Assembly (NCBI GenBank): GCA_942493345.1
Contig: OW818695.1
Span: 3,658,001 to 3,722,000, forward strand
DNA: 64,000 nucleotides
Origin: GWE2-42-39 sp942493345
GTDB lineage: Bacteria > Bacteroidota > Bacteroidia > Bacteroidales > Prolixibacteraceae
Direction of reading: 5' to 3'
Shown here: positions 33,455 to 42,787 of the stretch, one piece after another
Layout of the letters: every line of letters starts with the position of its first letter
Numbering within the stretch: the first letter of the stretch is position 1
The notes under the pieces: model-generated
What the model was told of the DNA's origin: nothing
Database searches by the model: none
What the model saw: only the letters and a program-made list of their open reading frames with translations
Made by a program: the position numbers and the translations under genes

Positions 33455-35773
33455 TTAAAATTTAAATTTATAACTCACCGAAGGGATAATTTTAAACAAC
33501 GATACCTGTATGGCCTCCTGTGTCCCGGGTTGGTTTTCCACTTCCTGAAAATAAATGTAATATGGATTTTCGTGAGCATAGGCATTGTAAACTGAAAAGT
33601 TCCAGCTTGATTCAAAATTTTTGGTTTTTTTGTGGGTCCATGTTAAACCCAGATCGAGACGATGGGTTGCGGGCATACGGTAGCCGTTTCGCTCGGTGTA
33701 ATAACCAACGGTTTGCCCGTCGATTTCGTAGCGTCCGCTGGGAAAGGTAACTGCATCGCCGGTACTGTAAACCCAAGTTGCCGAAACGGTTACCTTATCC
33801 GACAACTTGTACATGCCGACTATCGATAGGTCGTGGGTACGGTCGTGCCGGGCAGGAAAGGGGTTCCCATCATTTATTTCGTCAAACTGCCGCATGGTTT
33901 TCGACCAGGTGTATGCGATCCATCCGTTCAATTTTCCATAATTCTTTTTCAGAAAAAATTCGGCGCCATACGACCATCCTTTGCCAAACACCAACTCTGA
34001 TTCAACAGTTGAATTGAAAATCAGGTCGGCCCCGTTTCTATAGTCAATCTGGTTGTACAGATGTTTGTAATAAACTTCCAGTGAACTTTCGTAGCGGTTT
34101 TTATTGAAATTCTTAAATAATCCCAGCGAAACCTGGTCGGCCATTTGTGGTTTTACATTGTCGCTGCTGGGCAGCCACACATCGGTTGGTGTTGAAGTGG
34201 TCGAATTCGATAGCAGGTGGACAAACTGGTAAATACGGGTGGCCGATCCTTTTATCGAACTCGAACGATTGATCATGTAGTTGAAACCCAAACGGGGTTC
34301 AACCCCTCCTTGTGTTTTTACCAGTTTAAATTTTTCGTATGTGGTTGTATCGCGTACTTCGCCATTGGCATCGAGCACATAAAACTCGCCAGGGCCGATG
34401 TTGGTGAAAAGAGCCAGGCGCAAACCATAATAAAGTTGGAACTTTGGACTTATAACACGGTTGTTCGAGAAATATACGGCTGATTCAACCGCTTTTCGAT
34501 CGGTAATTTTCAGGGCATTGTAAACACTGTTTTCGCCCGGAATAATTTCACCCGGAACGAAATTGTGGTATATCATATTAATGCCGAATTTCAGGGTACT
34601 CTGTGAGCTTTTGTAAAAAGTGAAATCTTCTTTCATATTCAGATCCCTGATTTCGGAACGCATGGTAACATCCGAAGTTCCAAGGAGGTTTATGTCGTAT
34701 GAATAATCGCTGTAAATAAACGATGAATTTAGAAACAGGCGTTCGTTAAAAATATGGTTCCATCGCAAAGTTCCTGTTGTGCTTCCCCAGTTGAATCCGA
34801 AACGGTCGGCAAAGCCAAAGTTGTCGCGTCCAAAATAACCCGAAAGATACAGGCGGTTGCGTTCATTTAGCCTGAAATTGGTTTTCATGTTCAGGTCGTA
34901 AAAGTAAAGGCTGGTTTTTTTTAGTTCTTTGTCCCCGGAAAATTTCAGGAACATGTCGGCATAGGTACGGCGCCCACTGAGCATGAACGAACTTTTTTCA
35001 TTTTTTATAGGCCCTTCCAGCGTCAGGTTCGACGAGATTAGCCCGATGCTGCCTGTGATACTGTAATCTTTCAGGTTGCCTTCTTTCATTTTTATATCTA
35101 AAACAGAAGAAGCCCGGCCACCATATTCAGCAGGAATTGATCCTTTCAGTAAAGTTGCATCGCGGATGGATTCGGAATTAAAAACCGAAAAGAATCCAAG
35201 CAGGTGAGAGGCATTGTACACAGGCGCTTCATCGAGTAAAATGAGATTTTGGTCGATGCCGCCACCGCGTACGTAAAAACCCGAGTTTCCTTCGCCTGCT
35301 GATTTCACTCCCGGCATTAGTTGAATGGTTTTCAGGATGTCGGGTTCGCCAAACAAAACCGGGATGCTTTCAATTTGTTTCGGAGTAAAACGGGTACTTC
35401 CCATTTCAATTGACGAAACGTTGCGGTCGGATTTTTCGCCCCGCACGATAATATTATCAAGCTGGACGGATTTTTCAGCCAAATTTATATTGACCAGCTT
35501 GTTTTCGTGTGCCGTTACGTAAAATTCCTTGCTGTCGTAACCCATAAATTGGATTCGCAGTTTGTATTGTCCCTCCGGTACCCGAATTGAATAGTAGCCA
35601 TACGAATTGGTAACCGTACCGGTGTGTTTTGTGGTTTCAATGATGATTGTTGCGCCGGCCAGATTTTCTCCTGTACGCTGGTCAGTTACCGTTCCGTAAA
35701 TCGAATACAAAAGCTCCTGTGCATGCAATATTTGCACGGCAAATAGTAAAATAAGTGTAAGCTTGGTTTTCAA
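33455..35773 (-). CDS. TonB-dependent receptor with carboxypeptidase-like N-domain
   Basis: A 772-residue outer-membrane receptor. Signal peptide at residues 1-19 (KLTLILLFAVQILHAQ). Residues about 22-110 form the carboxypeptidase D regulatory-like domain (GTVTDQRTGENLAGATIII, YGYYSIRVPEGQYKLRIQFMGY). The plug has LMPGVKSAGEGNSGFYVRGG and LLDEAPVYNASHLLGFFSVF, and the rest is a 22-strand-type barrel ending in VSYKFKF. The start is a TTG at 35773; no in-frame ATG gives a signal peptide. It is not SusC-like: no SusD partner follows, but a DUF4249 lipoprotein does. This pair is usual for substrates other than glycans; the substrate is not known. Confidence 0.92.
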   Translation of the reverse strand: MKTKLTLILLFAVQILHAQELLYSIYGTVTDQRTGENLAGATIIIETTKHTGTVTNSYGYYSIRVPEGQYKLRIQFMGYDSKEFYVTAHENKLVNINLAEKSVQLDNIIVRGEKSDRNVSSIEMGSTRFTPKQIESIPVLFGEPDILKTIQLMPGVKSAGEGNSGFYVRGGGIDQNLILLDEAPVYNASHLLGFFSVFNSESIRDATLLKGSIPAEYGGRASSVLDIKMKEGNLKDYSITGSIGLISSNLTLEGPIKNEKSSFMLSGRRTYADMFLKFSGDKELKKTSLYFYDLNMKTNFRLNERNRLYLSGYFGRDNFGFADRFGFNWGSTTGTLRWNHIFNERLFLNSSFIYSDYSYDINLLGTSDVTMRSEIRDLNMKEDFTFYKSSQSTLKFGINMIYHNFVPGEIIPGENSVYNALKITDRKAVESAVYFSNNRVISPKFQLYYGLRLALFTNIGPGEFYVLDANGEVRDTTTYEKFKLVKTQGGVEPRLGFNYMINRSSSIKGSATRIYQFVHLLSNSTTSTPTDVWLPSSDNVKPQMADQVSLGLFKNFNKNRYESSLEVYYKHLYNQIDYRNGADLIFNSTVESELVFGKGWSYGAEFFLKKNYGKLNGWIAYTWSKTMRQFDEINDGNPFPARHDRTHDLSIVGMYKLSDKVTVSATWVYSTGDAVTFPSGRYEIDGQTVGYYTERNGYRMPATHRLDLGLTWTHKKTKNFESSWNFSVYNAYAHENPYYIYFQEVENQPGTQEAIQVSLFKIIPSVSYKFKF

Positions 35774-35968
35774 AGGATTCTATATCTGGTTCAGTTGTTG
35801 CAAATGAAATGAGCATGATTCGTATAAATACCAATCGGTTCGGAGAAGAACGTTGTTTCCTACAAAAAATTGTAAAAATTTTATATATAATGTTCTTCTA
35901 CATTCATATCGTTTGTATCTGCAGAAAACACCCGAATGTAATTTGTGCCGGGACCAGAATCGTTGCGA

Positions 35969-37210
35969 TTAATAAAATATCCTCTGCTTAAACCAAATTT
36001 CATTGATCGAAAAGTTCATGTGGAAAAGCACATAATCTTCACGGATCAGGCGATTGCTGATAGTTCCTTTTTGACCGACTTCAACTGTGAAATTTAAAAG
36101 GCTTCCTATGTTTTTGACAGGAATGCCCAGTCCAAACGTAAGTCCCTTTTGGTCGATCTGTACTCCGCCTATTTTCAGGAATGATGTTTCGTAATTAGCG
36201 CCAATCCGGTAGGTTAATTTTTTGTACCAATCGAGAGTCACAATTTCACCCCATGGCATTGTTTCGGCTCCAATGGCAAACCGGTGGCTATCGATAAACG
36301 CATCTTTTTGAATGGGATATTTTAATCCCGACCACTTCTGTGTTTCATAATCAGCCGCGATATTCAGAAACGGACCTTTTTTTATGCTGAACCCAAAACC
36401 GTATTTTTCAGGAACCCGCAATTGTTTCGATTTGTATTCTTCGCTTGAAATGGTTGTGTATGAAGTTGTTTTTGCATCAACCTGATGGCGCGAAGTAAGT
36501 TTTTGCTCATTGCTGTATATGGCTCCTAAAGTATAATCCCAGCCTTTTATTTTAAAAGAATATTGTGCTCCGTAATCAACGTAAAAACTTTTCAGGTAAT
36601 CAGTCCGTTGCATTATGAAAGAGGAGAAAATTTCTTTTGGTTGGGTAATTAATTCATCCTGGGTAATTGAGCCAAAAAGGTATGATGAGTTTACTCCCAG
36701 CGACAAATTTCCTACTTTAAACGCATTTCCCCAGTACGTATAATTGATTCCGCCACTTCCTTCATATTTCGAATAAAATTTATCGTTTGTTCCTTCTAAA
36801 GAGGTTGAAGAGGTAATGGTATATCCAACATTACTAAATGGGGCAATTCCCATGCTGGAGGCCCACCAATTGTTTACGCGAAATCCGAAAGCGATATATT
36901 TGAAGTTGAACGTGTAATCGTTTAACTGGTCGTTTTGCGATTTAAAGTGTGAGTATTTTCCTTCAAATCCTGCTTCGTAAATAAATTTTAGGCTGTCGAA
37001 TCCCGAATAAGATGCCGGGTTAATATTATTGATGAAATTGTCTGAAGGCATCCCGATTCCAGTTCCTCCCATTCCCATGTTTTTCCCAAAACCCTTGGGT
37101 TGCAATTCACCAGGACCAAAAATAGAATACGGAGAGCGAGTATTCTGACTCAGTCCGGAAACGTAAATAAAAACTGAAAATATAATGATGAATATTATTC
37201 TTTGACGCAT
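35969..37210 (-). CDS. Outer-membrane beta-barrel protein
   Basis: A 413-residue exported protein. The ATG at 37210 gives a signal peptide (QRIIFIIIFSVFIYVSGLSQ); the frame open to 37231 only adds seven residues overlapping the upstream gene. The mature part begins NTRSPYSIFGPGELQPKGFGKNMGMGGTGIG, a start typical of FadL/PorV-like outer-membrane proteins of Bacteroidota, followed by alternating aromatic strands (YTFNFKYIAFGFRVN, WDYTLGAIYS) and a C-terminal barrel strand. It lies directly after the DUF4270 gene, whose stop is only four bases from this ATG, so the two form an operon. A transport or surface role is likely; the substrate is unknown. Confidence 0.85.
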   Translation of the reverse strand: MRQRIIFIIIFSVFIYVSGLSQNTRSPYSIFGPGELQPKGFGKNMGMGGTGIGMPSDNFINNINPASYSGFDSLKFIYEAGFEGKYSHFKSQNDQLNDYTFNFKYIAFGFRVNNWWASSMGIAPFSNVGYTITSSTSLEGTNDKFYSKYEGSGGINYTYWGNAFKVGNLSLGVNSSYLFGSITQDELITQPKEIFSSFIMQRTDYLKSFYVDYGAQYSFKIKGWDYTLGAIYSNEQKLTSRHQVDAKTTSYTTISSEEYKSKQLRVPEKYGFGFSIKKGPFLNIAADYETQKWSGLKYPIQKDAFIDSHRFAIGAETMPWGEIVTLDWYKKLTYRIGANYETSFLKIGGVQIDQKGLTFGLGIPVKNIGSLLNFTVEVGQKGTISNRLIREDYVLFHMNFSINEIWFKQRIFY

Positions 37211-37214
37211 TTGC

Positions 37215-38534
37215 TTAATTATAAAAAACATAATAGAGTTTCAAAATCGGTTTGTATTTTGCCTTCGATCCATCATAAAAAATGATCCGATTCAAAGTGC
37301 TTCCCATGTTACTGGTTGGTATATTGACCAGCAGTGCATGATCTACGTCGAAGTACCCATCGCCTAATTCCGATGAGATGAACGTAGTAATATCAAACTG
37401 GTAAAAGGTATTTTCATAATAAAGTTTATCCAGTACAAATTTTGCGGTTAATGCTTTATCTTCGGAGTCTGTTAATGGATCAAGAACTGCATTGACCCGG
37501 TTGGATTCATAAATGTATAAATTCTCGGGTAATGGAATTTTCTCATAACTTCGGTATTCTGGCTTTAATATAAGTTCAGCTTTCAGTAATAACCTTTTTT
37601 GGCTCATTTGGAGCAATTGTCCGAGTCCCGGAAATTCGATTCTCGTAAACATACCGATTCCACCTTGCGAAAAACTATGGTCTCCGGTCAGTGAAGAAAC
37701 AACATTTTTTCTGCTATTGTTGGTAATCAAGGCCGAGTTGGTTCCCGTACGGTCGCTTTTTATCTGATTAAACTGAAGATTTGAATTGATGGCAGGAAAA
37801 ACGAATTCCGATTTTACAAAATCATAATCGAACCGACTAGCATGCACAGTCATGTAAAATAATGAATCAGACAAAGTCATCGATAGGATAGCTCCATCGT
37901 CAGTTTCCGATTCAATAACAATTCCCGGAAGATATTTAATGAACTTATCCTTAGTTTGAACAGATTCCGATTTGTTTTTGATCATGTTGAAAAGTTCCTG
38001 CCCCCAGGTATTACTCAGACGAATCACTAAATTTTTGTCATTTACTGGTTCTGGTTTAAGTGTAATAGACCCGATGGGGGTGGCTTCATGGGCAAACGAC
38101 GAATTATTATACAAATTGCCGTCTTCACGAGCTTTCAACTCCTGGGTTAGCCTGTATACATTAATTTTTTGCAGTTTTGTTGTGTCTCCGTATACAGCGC
38201 CTGAATATCTCATCGTAATGGTTAACGAATCAAATTTATCCCTGGTATCTACGGTATAAAGTTCTTCTTTTATGCCCAATTGACAAAAATTCTTGGCACG
38301 GACAATCCCCAGTTCATCATCTTTGTAATTACCAACAAGACCAATTGAAGTATTCGATGTCACCATTGAATCAACCATGAAGGTTGATAGCCTGACATCA
38401 AAAGTGTCAATTATAGAGATGGTTGTTTCTGATTTTATGAAATCGTCACCTATTGTATATGAATCAAATTCATTGCTGTCTTTACAGGATACAATAATCA
38501 GCAAAAACAGAATTAGCGAGAGTATTTTATACAT
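37215..38534 (-). CDS. DUF4270 lipoprotein
   Basis: A 439-residue lipoprotein of the DUF4270 family. The signal region is LSLILFLLIIVSCKD, with the lipid-bearing Cys at residue 17. The opening SNEFDSYTIGDDFIKSETTISIIDTFDV and the STFMVDSMVTSNTSIGLVGNYKDDELG region are characteristic of the family. The rest is strand-rich, with RIEFPGLGQLL and KYKPILKLYYVFYN near the end. In other genomes it is often found with Kelch-type and DUF4907 proteins, and both occur here on the divergent strand. A surface role in adhesion or nutrient capture is suspected; there is no biochemical function known to me. Confidence 0.85.
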   Translation of the reverse strand: MYKILSLILFLLIIVSCKDSNEFDSYTIGDDFIKSETTISIIDTFDVRLSTFMVDSMVTSNTSIGLVGNYKDDELGIVRAKNFCQLGIKEELYTVDTRDKFDSLTITMRYSGAVYGDTTKLQKINVYRLTQELKAREDGNLYNNSSFAHEATPIGSITLKPEPVNDKNLVIRLSNTWGQELFNMIKNKSESVQTKDKFIKYLPGIVIESETDDGAILSMTLSDSLFYMTVHASRFDYDFVKSEFVFPAINSNLQFNQIKSDRTGTNSALITNNSRKNVVSSLTGDHSFSQGGIGMFTRIEFPGLGQLLQMSQKRLLLKAELILKPEYRSYEKIPLPENLYIYESNRVNAVLDPLTDSEDKALTAKFVLDKLYYENTFYQFDITTFISSELGDGYFDVDHALLVNIPTSNMGSTLNRIIFYDGSKAKYKPILKLYYVFYN

Positions 38535-38837
38535 TAATTATAGTCTTTTATTAAAATTCATACTTCAAAAGAATATAAGAAAAACATGAGTAAAAAGAAA
38601 TATATACTAAAACTTCAATAGTATAGATGTAAAGTGCGATTCTTTAGTTTTTAAAACTTTTTAACGAAAAAAAACACCGTTTCGTCTTTGTATTTTGTGT
38701 CATGTCGATAAATATAACCTTTTTGTATGTGTTTTTTCATTTTTTGTCGAAATTCCTTTTTTTCTACCTTCCAGTCTGATAGGTTTGTACAATAAACAGT
38801 GCGAAAAATACAAATAATCATTAAAATACGTTACTCT
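38535..38837. other. Divergent regulatory region
   Basis: About 300 bases between the divergent DUF4270 and Kelch genes. It is AT-rich and should contain both promoters, but no perfect TAnnTTTG with a matched -33 box was found. No ORF or RNA is supported. Confidence 0.45.
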
Positions 38838-39875
38838 ATGAGTTTGAAAAAAATTTATTATTTATTATCGGTCCTGCTGATGGGATCAACATTGCTTTTC
38901 GTATCGTGCAATAAAGACGATGAAGAAGAGGAACTTCTTGGTGATTGGTCAGAAGGTTCTGATTTTGATGGAGTTCCACGTTCTGAGGCAGTGTGTTTTT
39001 TGATTGGGACCAATGCTTACATGGCAACAGGTGTTAACATAGATTTAGATAGGTTACGCGACCTGTGGGTTTACAACACAGAAGAAGGTTATTGGATACA
39101 AAAAGCAGATATGCCTGCCGGAGCGAAAGCTCGTAGCGGTGCTATTGCTTTTAGTGCCGATAATAAAGGTTTTGTTGGTACTGGAGTTGACGATATTGGA
39201 AATAAGTTAAAAGATTTCTGGTCGTATAATCCAACGACTAATACATGGTCGGAAGTTACTGCTATTTTTCCGGGTACTGAAAGATATAGTGCCGTTGCTT
39301 TTTCGATGAACAATAAAGGTTATGTCGGTACTGGTTACGATGTAAATGGCGAAACCAAAGATTTTTATGAATATTCGCCATCTTCTAATACATGGGCACA
39401 AATTCCTTATCCTGGTTCGAAAAGAAAAGATGCAAGTACTTTCGTTATCGATAATAAGGCTTACCTGTTGGGAGGTACCGACAACCAGGTTTATGACAAT
39501 GAACTTTATGTTTTTGATGGCGTTGCCAAAACATGGACGAAAAAGAGGAATATTACAAATTCAAATGCTGATGAAACTTATGATGATGATTATACGTCCA
39601 TTGCAAGGATGGCAGCAGTTGCATTTACGGTTAATGGTAAGGGATATTTTGCCACCGGCAGTAATGCGTCTTCAGTTAGCAATGTATGGGAATACAACCC
39701 CGCTACTGATTTGTGGATAGAAAAATCGCAGTTCGAAGGCAGCGTGAGGTCTGAGGCTGTTGGCTTTGGAATAGGGAATTATGGTTATGTGGCTACAGGA
39801 AAGAGTCAAGGTAGTTATGCCTTTGACGACTTGGTGCGATTCGATCCGAAAGCTAATTATGATGAAAATTATTAA
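38838..39875 (+). CDS. Kelch-repeat lipoprotein, six-bladed propeller
   Basis: A 345-residue lipoprotein. The lipobox is FVSC (Cys at residue 24) after a hydrophobic signal region (YYLLSVLLMGSTLLF); an acidic DDEEEE linker follows. The mature part has six Kelch-like blades of about 45 residues. Examples are SGAIAFSADNKGFVGTG, YSAVAFSMNNKGYVGTG and MAAVAFTVNGKGYFATG, each ending in a YNPxTNxWxxx-type strand. Six such blades would close a propeller. The ATG at 38838 is preferred to a GTG at 38799. It overlaps the start of the DUF4907 gene by 14 bases and is divergent from DUF4270, with which it commonly occurs. It may bind surface ligands. Confidence 0.9.
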   Translation: MSLKKIYYLLSVLLMGSTLLFVSCNKDDEEEELLGDWSEGSDFDGVPRSEAVCFLIGTNAYMATGVNIDLDRLRDLWVYNTEEGYWIQKADMPAGAKARSGAIAFSADNKGFVGTGVDDIGNKLKDFWSYNPTTNTWSEVTAIFPGTERYSAVAFSMNNKGYVGTGYDVNGETKDFYEYSPSSNTWAQIPYPGSKRKDASTFVIDNKAYLLGGTDNQVYDNELYVFDGVAKTWTKKRNITNSNADETYDDDYTSIARMAAVAFTVNGKGYFATGSNASSVSNVWEYNPATDLWIEKSQFEGSVRSEAVGFGIGNYGYVATGKSQGSYAFDDLVRFDPKANYDENY

Positions 39876-40215
39876 TTTTCACCGGATAAAAATTATTGTT
39901 CTTTTAATTACTGTTGTTTTTTTTACTTCCTGCCATTCGAAAACTGGTAAAAAAGTTCAGTCTGACGTAAAAAAAGGGAATCCTGCTTTTACGCTCGAAA
40001 CGTTTAAAAGCGAAGCCGGATGGGGATACGAAATAAAGGTAGTCGGGAAAACAAAAATTAAACAGACTTTTATTCCTGCAATTCAGGGAAACCTTCCTTT
40101 TTATACTGAAATGGAAGCAAGAAGAGTAGGAGAGTTGGTGCTAAAAAAAGTAAAAAAGAAAGACTTACCGACAATAACGAAACACGAGTTAGATAGTCTG
40201 CAAATAACATACTAA
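39862..40215 (+). CDS. DUF4907 lipoprotein
   Basis: A 117-residue probable lipoprotein. The signal region IIVLLITVVFFTSCHS has a lipobox Cys at residue 20. The mature part, about 95 residues, matches DUF4907, with GWGYEIKVVGKTKIKQTFIPAI and MEARRVGELVLKKVKKKDLPTIT. Start codons at 39859 and 39862 are both possible; the second keeps a basic n-region. It overlaps the Kelch gene by 14 bases, so translation is probably coupled. A strong bidirectional hairpin directly follows its stop. The family has no known function; its steady occurrence with Kelch and DUF4270 proteins suggests one surface complex. Confidence 0.8.
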   Translation: MKIINFHRIKIIVLLITVVFFTSCHSKTGKKVQSDVKKGNPAFTLETFKSEAGWGYEIKVVGKTKIKQTFIPAIQGNLPFYTEMEARRVGELVLKKVKKKDLPTITKHELDSLQITY

Positions 40216-40253
40216 AAAAGAGCCGTCTAAATTTATTTTAGACGGCTCTTTTT
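40215..40253 (+). terminator. Bidirectional terminator after the DUF4907 gene
   Basis: A perfect 17-bp inverted repeat (arms 40215-40231 and 40237-40253, core GAGCCGTCTAAA) with a 5-base loop. It has an A run before and a T run after, so it can end transcription from both strands, including the small minus-strand gene at 40303. Confidence 0.92.
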
Positions 40254-40302
40254 CTATTTCAATACCTGTTTTTAATATAGTTCCAATTTAAGGTGCTGCA
40301 GT

Positions 40303-40503
40303 TTAATCATCGTATGGATTGTCGGCTGAATTAAAATCCAGGTCATCAATGCCCTGGGCTTCATCATCAAAATCATCATAAATCGATAACCTTTTTTTGT
40401 CGTTTCGATCTTTCTTTACCCCCTTGTTTGCAGGGAAGTCGTCATCAAACCGTTGACCTTTGGAGCTTTTGGAATGCTTGCCTGAATTCTTATTAATTTT
40501 CAT
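40303..40503 (-). CDS. Small highly charged hypothetical protein, 66 residues
   Basis: A short ORF with an ATG start and a promoter-like TAGCTTTG just upstream. Its composition is biased: a basic N-terminal half (KINKNSGKHSKSSKGQRF, KGVKKDRNDKKR) and an acidic C-terminal half (YDDFDDEAQGIDDLDF, DNPYDD). There are no cysteines, no signal peptide and no membrane segment, so it is probably disordered. Such dipolar small proteins are common as conserved hypotheticals in this phylum; I do not recognise a function. It is an isolated gene ending at the strong hairpin of the DUF4907 gene, which would serve as its terminator as well. Confidence 0.62.
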   Translation of the reverse strand: MKINKNSGKHSKSSKGQRFDDDFPANKGVKKDRNDKKRLSIYDDFDDEAQGIDDLDFNSADNPYDD

Positions 40504-40508
40504 TTCTA

Positions 40509-40535
40509 CAAAGCTATTTGTTTGAAAAATAACAA
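40509..40535 (-). promoter_or_regulatory. Promoter of the small charged protein gene
   Basis: On the minus strand TAGCTTTG (40509-40516) matches the -7 consensus, and TTG at 40533-40535 lies 16 bases upstream, the same spacing as at the corrinoid operon promoter. The ATG at 40503 follows within about 6 bases, implying a very short leader. Confidence 0.45.
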
Positions 40536-40733
40536 TTTAAATATGATTTAGTAATTAACTTATTTATTCAGTAATAATAGAAAAAAAAATGTATAAATTC
40601 CAATAGCTAAAAAACACTTTTTTTCGTTTCTTTTTTCGTAGAAATTTTTCGTTTTAACCAAATTCCGAAACTGGACATTGTAACGCATAATTTATTGGCT
40701 TTGTTATAGGTTTCGTTTGAAATATTATAGGTT

Positions 40734-42656
40734 TTGAAGTATTTTATTACCATCGTTTGTGTCGTCTTTTCGCTGGCTGGCATTTCACAGGATTTGTCGA
40801 AGTATCCGAAAAAATTGGTCAAATCTTTTGACGAGGTTCGGCAATTGTACATCAATAAAAATTATACTTCCGCATTGGAGCAAATTAATGGACTGATTGA
40901 TAAAAATAAATTATTTCTGGAAGCCTATTTGCTGAAGGCCGATATTTTACACGAGATGAACCAACCCGCACAGGAAGCCGATTGTTTGGAACAGGTTTTG
41001 GGAATCGATTCACTGAAATTTCCCAAAGTTTACTTCATGCTTGGGAGCGCTTTGAAAAAGACCGGTGAATATGCAAATGCAAAGCAAGACTTTTTGCGAT
41101 TTATTGAGTGTGGTGGAAATCAGCCGGCGTTGATCAATAAAGCACGGATAGAAATCGGGAACTGTGATTTTGTCTTGAAGCAACTGGAACGGGCTTTTGA
41201 ATTTAAACCCGTTGATTTGGGTGACTCGGTCAACACAGTTTTCGATGAATATTGGCCAAGTCTGTCGATTGATGGAAAGACTCTGGTATTTACCCGGTTG
41301 GTCCCTTTTTTTGATCGTTTGACGAACCGACAATTTTTTCAGGAAGACTTTTTTATTTCTGGTTTGAAAGATGGCAAATGGGAAAAAGCGAAGCCAATCT
41401 CATCGGTAAATACACAGGAAAACGAAGGGGCACAGGCAATTTCGCCTGATGCTGGATTGCTTTTTTTTACGGCATGTGCACGTCGTGATACTTGGGGTGG
41501 CTGCGATATCTATTTTTCAAAAAAGACAGATAACGGATGGTCGGTTCCTCAGAATGTTGGAGGGCCTGTCAATTCATCTGGGTGGGATTCGCAACCTTCA
41601 ATTTCGGGAAATAATGAATATCTCTATTTTGTAAGCAACCGGAAGGGAGGCAAAGGAGGAATGGATATTTGGCGAAGCCGGTTGATTGGGTTCGACAGGG
41701 AAATACCACATTGGGGAAAAGCCGAAAATTTAGGCGATTCAATCAATACGCCCGGAAATGAAATGTCGCCGTTCGTTCATCCCGATGGGCAAACACTTTA
41801 TTTTGCCAGCGATTACTGGCAGGGAATGGGGGGCAACGATTTGTTTTTCTCGAAAATGAAAGCCGATTCTTTCTGGTCGCAGCCTGTCAATTTAGGGTGT
41901 CCAATCAATACCCAACACGATGAACGGGGACTGGTGGTTGATGCAAGTGGTGCGACGGCTTATTATTCATCGGATATGACAGGGAAGGGAATGGATATTT
42001 TTTCGTTTGAAATGCCCGAGAAAATACGACCTGTTCCGGTAACATACATACAGGGGCAGGTGGTCGATGCGAAAAACGATACGCCAGTCGTGGCTGTAAT
42101 AGAAATGATTGACCTTGAAAATTCAGGGAAAGTTATCCGGGTGCAGATCGATGAAAAAGGTGGTTTTCTGGTAGGAATCCCATTGGGGCAAAACTACATG
42201 ATGAATGTTTCAGCACCGGGGTATTTGTTTTTTTCAGAACATTTCAGTTTGAACGATCGGAAATCAGCCATTGAACCGTTTTTGCTCAAAATCCGTTTAA
42301 ATTCTGTTGAACCCGGATCGGTAGCTGTTTTGCGAAATGTTTTCTTCGATACCGGATCATTTCAATTATTGCCAGCTTCTGTTGTCGAGTTAAATAAACT
42401 GACTGATTTTCTGAGGCAAAATTCATCGATAAATATTGAAATTGGCGGACACACCGACAATGTTGGCAGTGAACAGTTCAACCTTGAATTATCGGCAAAA
42501 CGAGCTGAGTCAGTTTGTTTATTCCTGACTAAATCAGGTATCGAAGAAAACCGGCTTTCCTATCGGGGCTATGGTTTCTCACAACCGGTGCAGTCAAACG
42601 ATACAGACAATGGACGTGCAGTGAACCGCAGGACGGAAATTACGGTTGTGAAATAG
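40734..42656 (+). CDS. PorE-like OmpA family protein (TPR, PD40 propeller, carboxypeptidase-like domain)
   Basis: A 640-residue exported protein with four parts: TPR-like repeats at about 30-140 (YTSALEQINGLID, FLEAYLLKADIL), PD40/WD40-like propeller at about 155-430 (DEYWPSLSIDGKTLVFTR, FVSNRKGGKGGMDIWRS), a carboxypeptidase regulatory-like domain at about 435-520 (GQVVDAKNDTPVVAVIEMID) and OmpA at about 530-640 (IEIGGHTDNVGSEQFNLELSAKRAESV). This architecture resembles PorE of the type IX secretion system, which binds peptidoglycan through OmpA, but other OmpA/PD40 proteins share it. The start is a TTG: an in-frame TAG lies two codons upstream and the next ATG is deep inside. A signal peptide ends near GISQ. 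Confidence 0.9.
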   Translation: MKYFITIVCVVFSLAGISQDLSKYPKKLVKSFDEVRQLYINKNYTSALEQINGLIDKNKLFLEAYLLKADILHEMNQPAQEADCLEQVLGIDSLKFPKVYFMLGSALKKTGEYANAKQDFLRFIECGGNQPALINKARIEIGNCDFVLKQLERAFEFKPVDLGDSVNTVFDEYWPSLSIDGKTLVFTRLVPFFDRLTNRQFFQEDFFISGLKDGKWEKAKPISSVNTQENEGAQAISPDAGLLFFTACARRDTWGGCDIYFSKKTDNGWSVPQNVGGPVNSSGWDSQPSISGNNEYLYFVSNRKGGKGGMDIWRSRLIGFDREIPHWGKAENLGDSINTPGNEMSPFVHPDGQTLYFASDYWQGMGGNDLFFSKMKADSFWSQPVNLGCPINTQHDERGLVVDASGATAYYSSDMTGKGMDIFSFEMPEKIRPVPVTYIQGQVVDAKNDTPVVAVIEMIDLENSGKVIRVQIDEKGGFLVGIPLGQNYMMNVSAPGYLFFSEHFSLNDRKSAIEPFLLKIRLNSVEPGSVAVLRNVFFDTGSFQLLPASVVELNKLTDFLRQNSSINIEIGGHTDNVGSEQFNLELSAKRAESVCLFLTKSGIEENRLSYRGYGFSQPVQSNDTDNGRAVNRRTEITVVK

Positions 42657-42718
42657 GATTAGTAAATTGCTAAATTGTTGAATTGTTATTGGATGCTATA
42701 ATGGCAAGTTGCAACAAA

Positions 42719-42748
42719 AAGGCCGCCTACCGAACGATAAGCAGCCTT
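42719..42748 (+). terminator. Possible weak terminator between convergent genes
   Basis: AAGGC-c-GC and GC-a-GCCTT form a 7-bp stem with one mismatch around a 14-base loop. There is no T run, so this is a weak call. Confidence 0.35.
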
Positions 42749-42787
42749 CCAACTAAAACCTAACTAAACCAAACTATGACTTAAAAA

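Noticed and set aside
33455..35773. SusC-type glycan receptor
   Set aside because: No SusD follows; the partner is a DUF4249 lipoprotein and the plug lacks SusC-type signatures.
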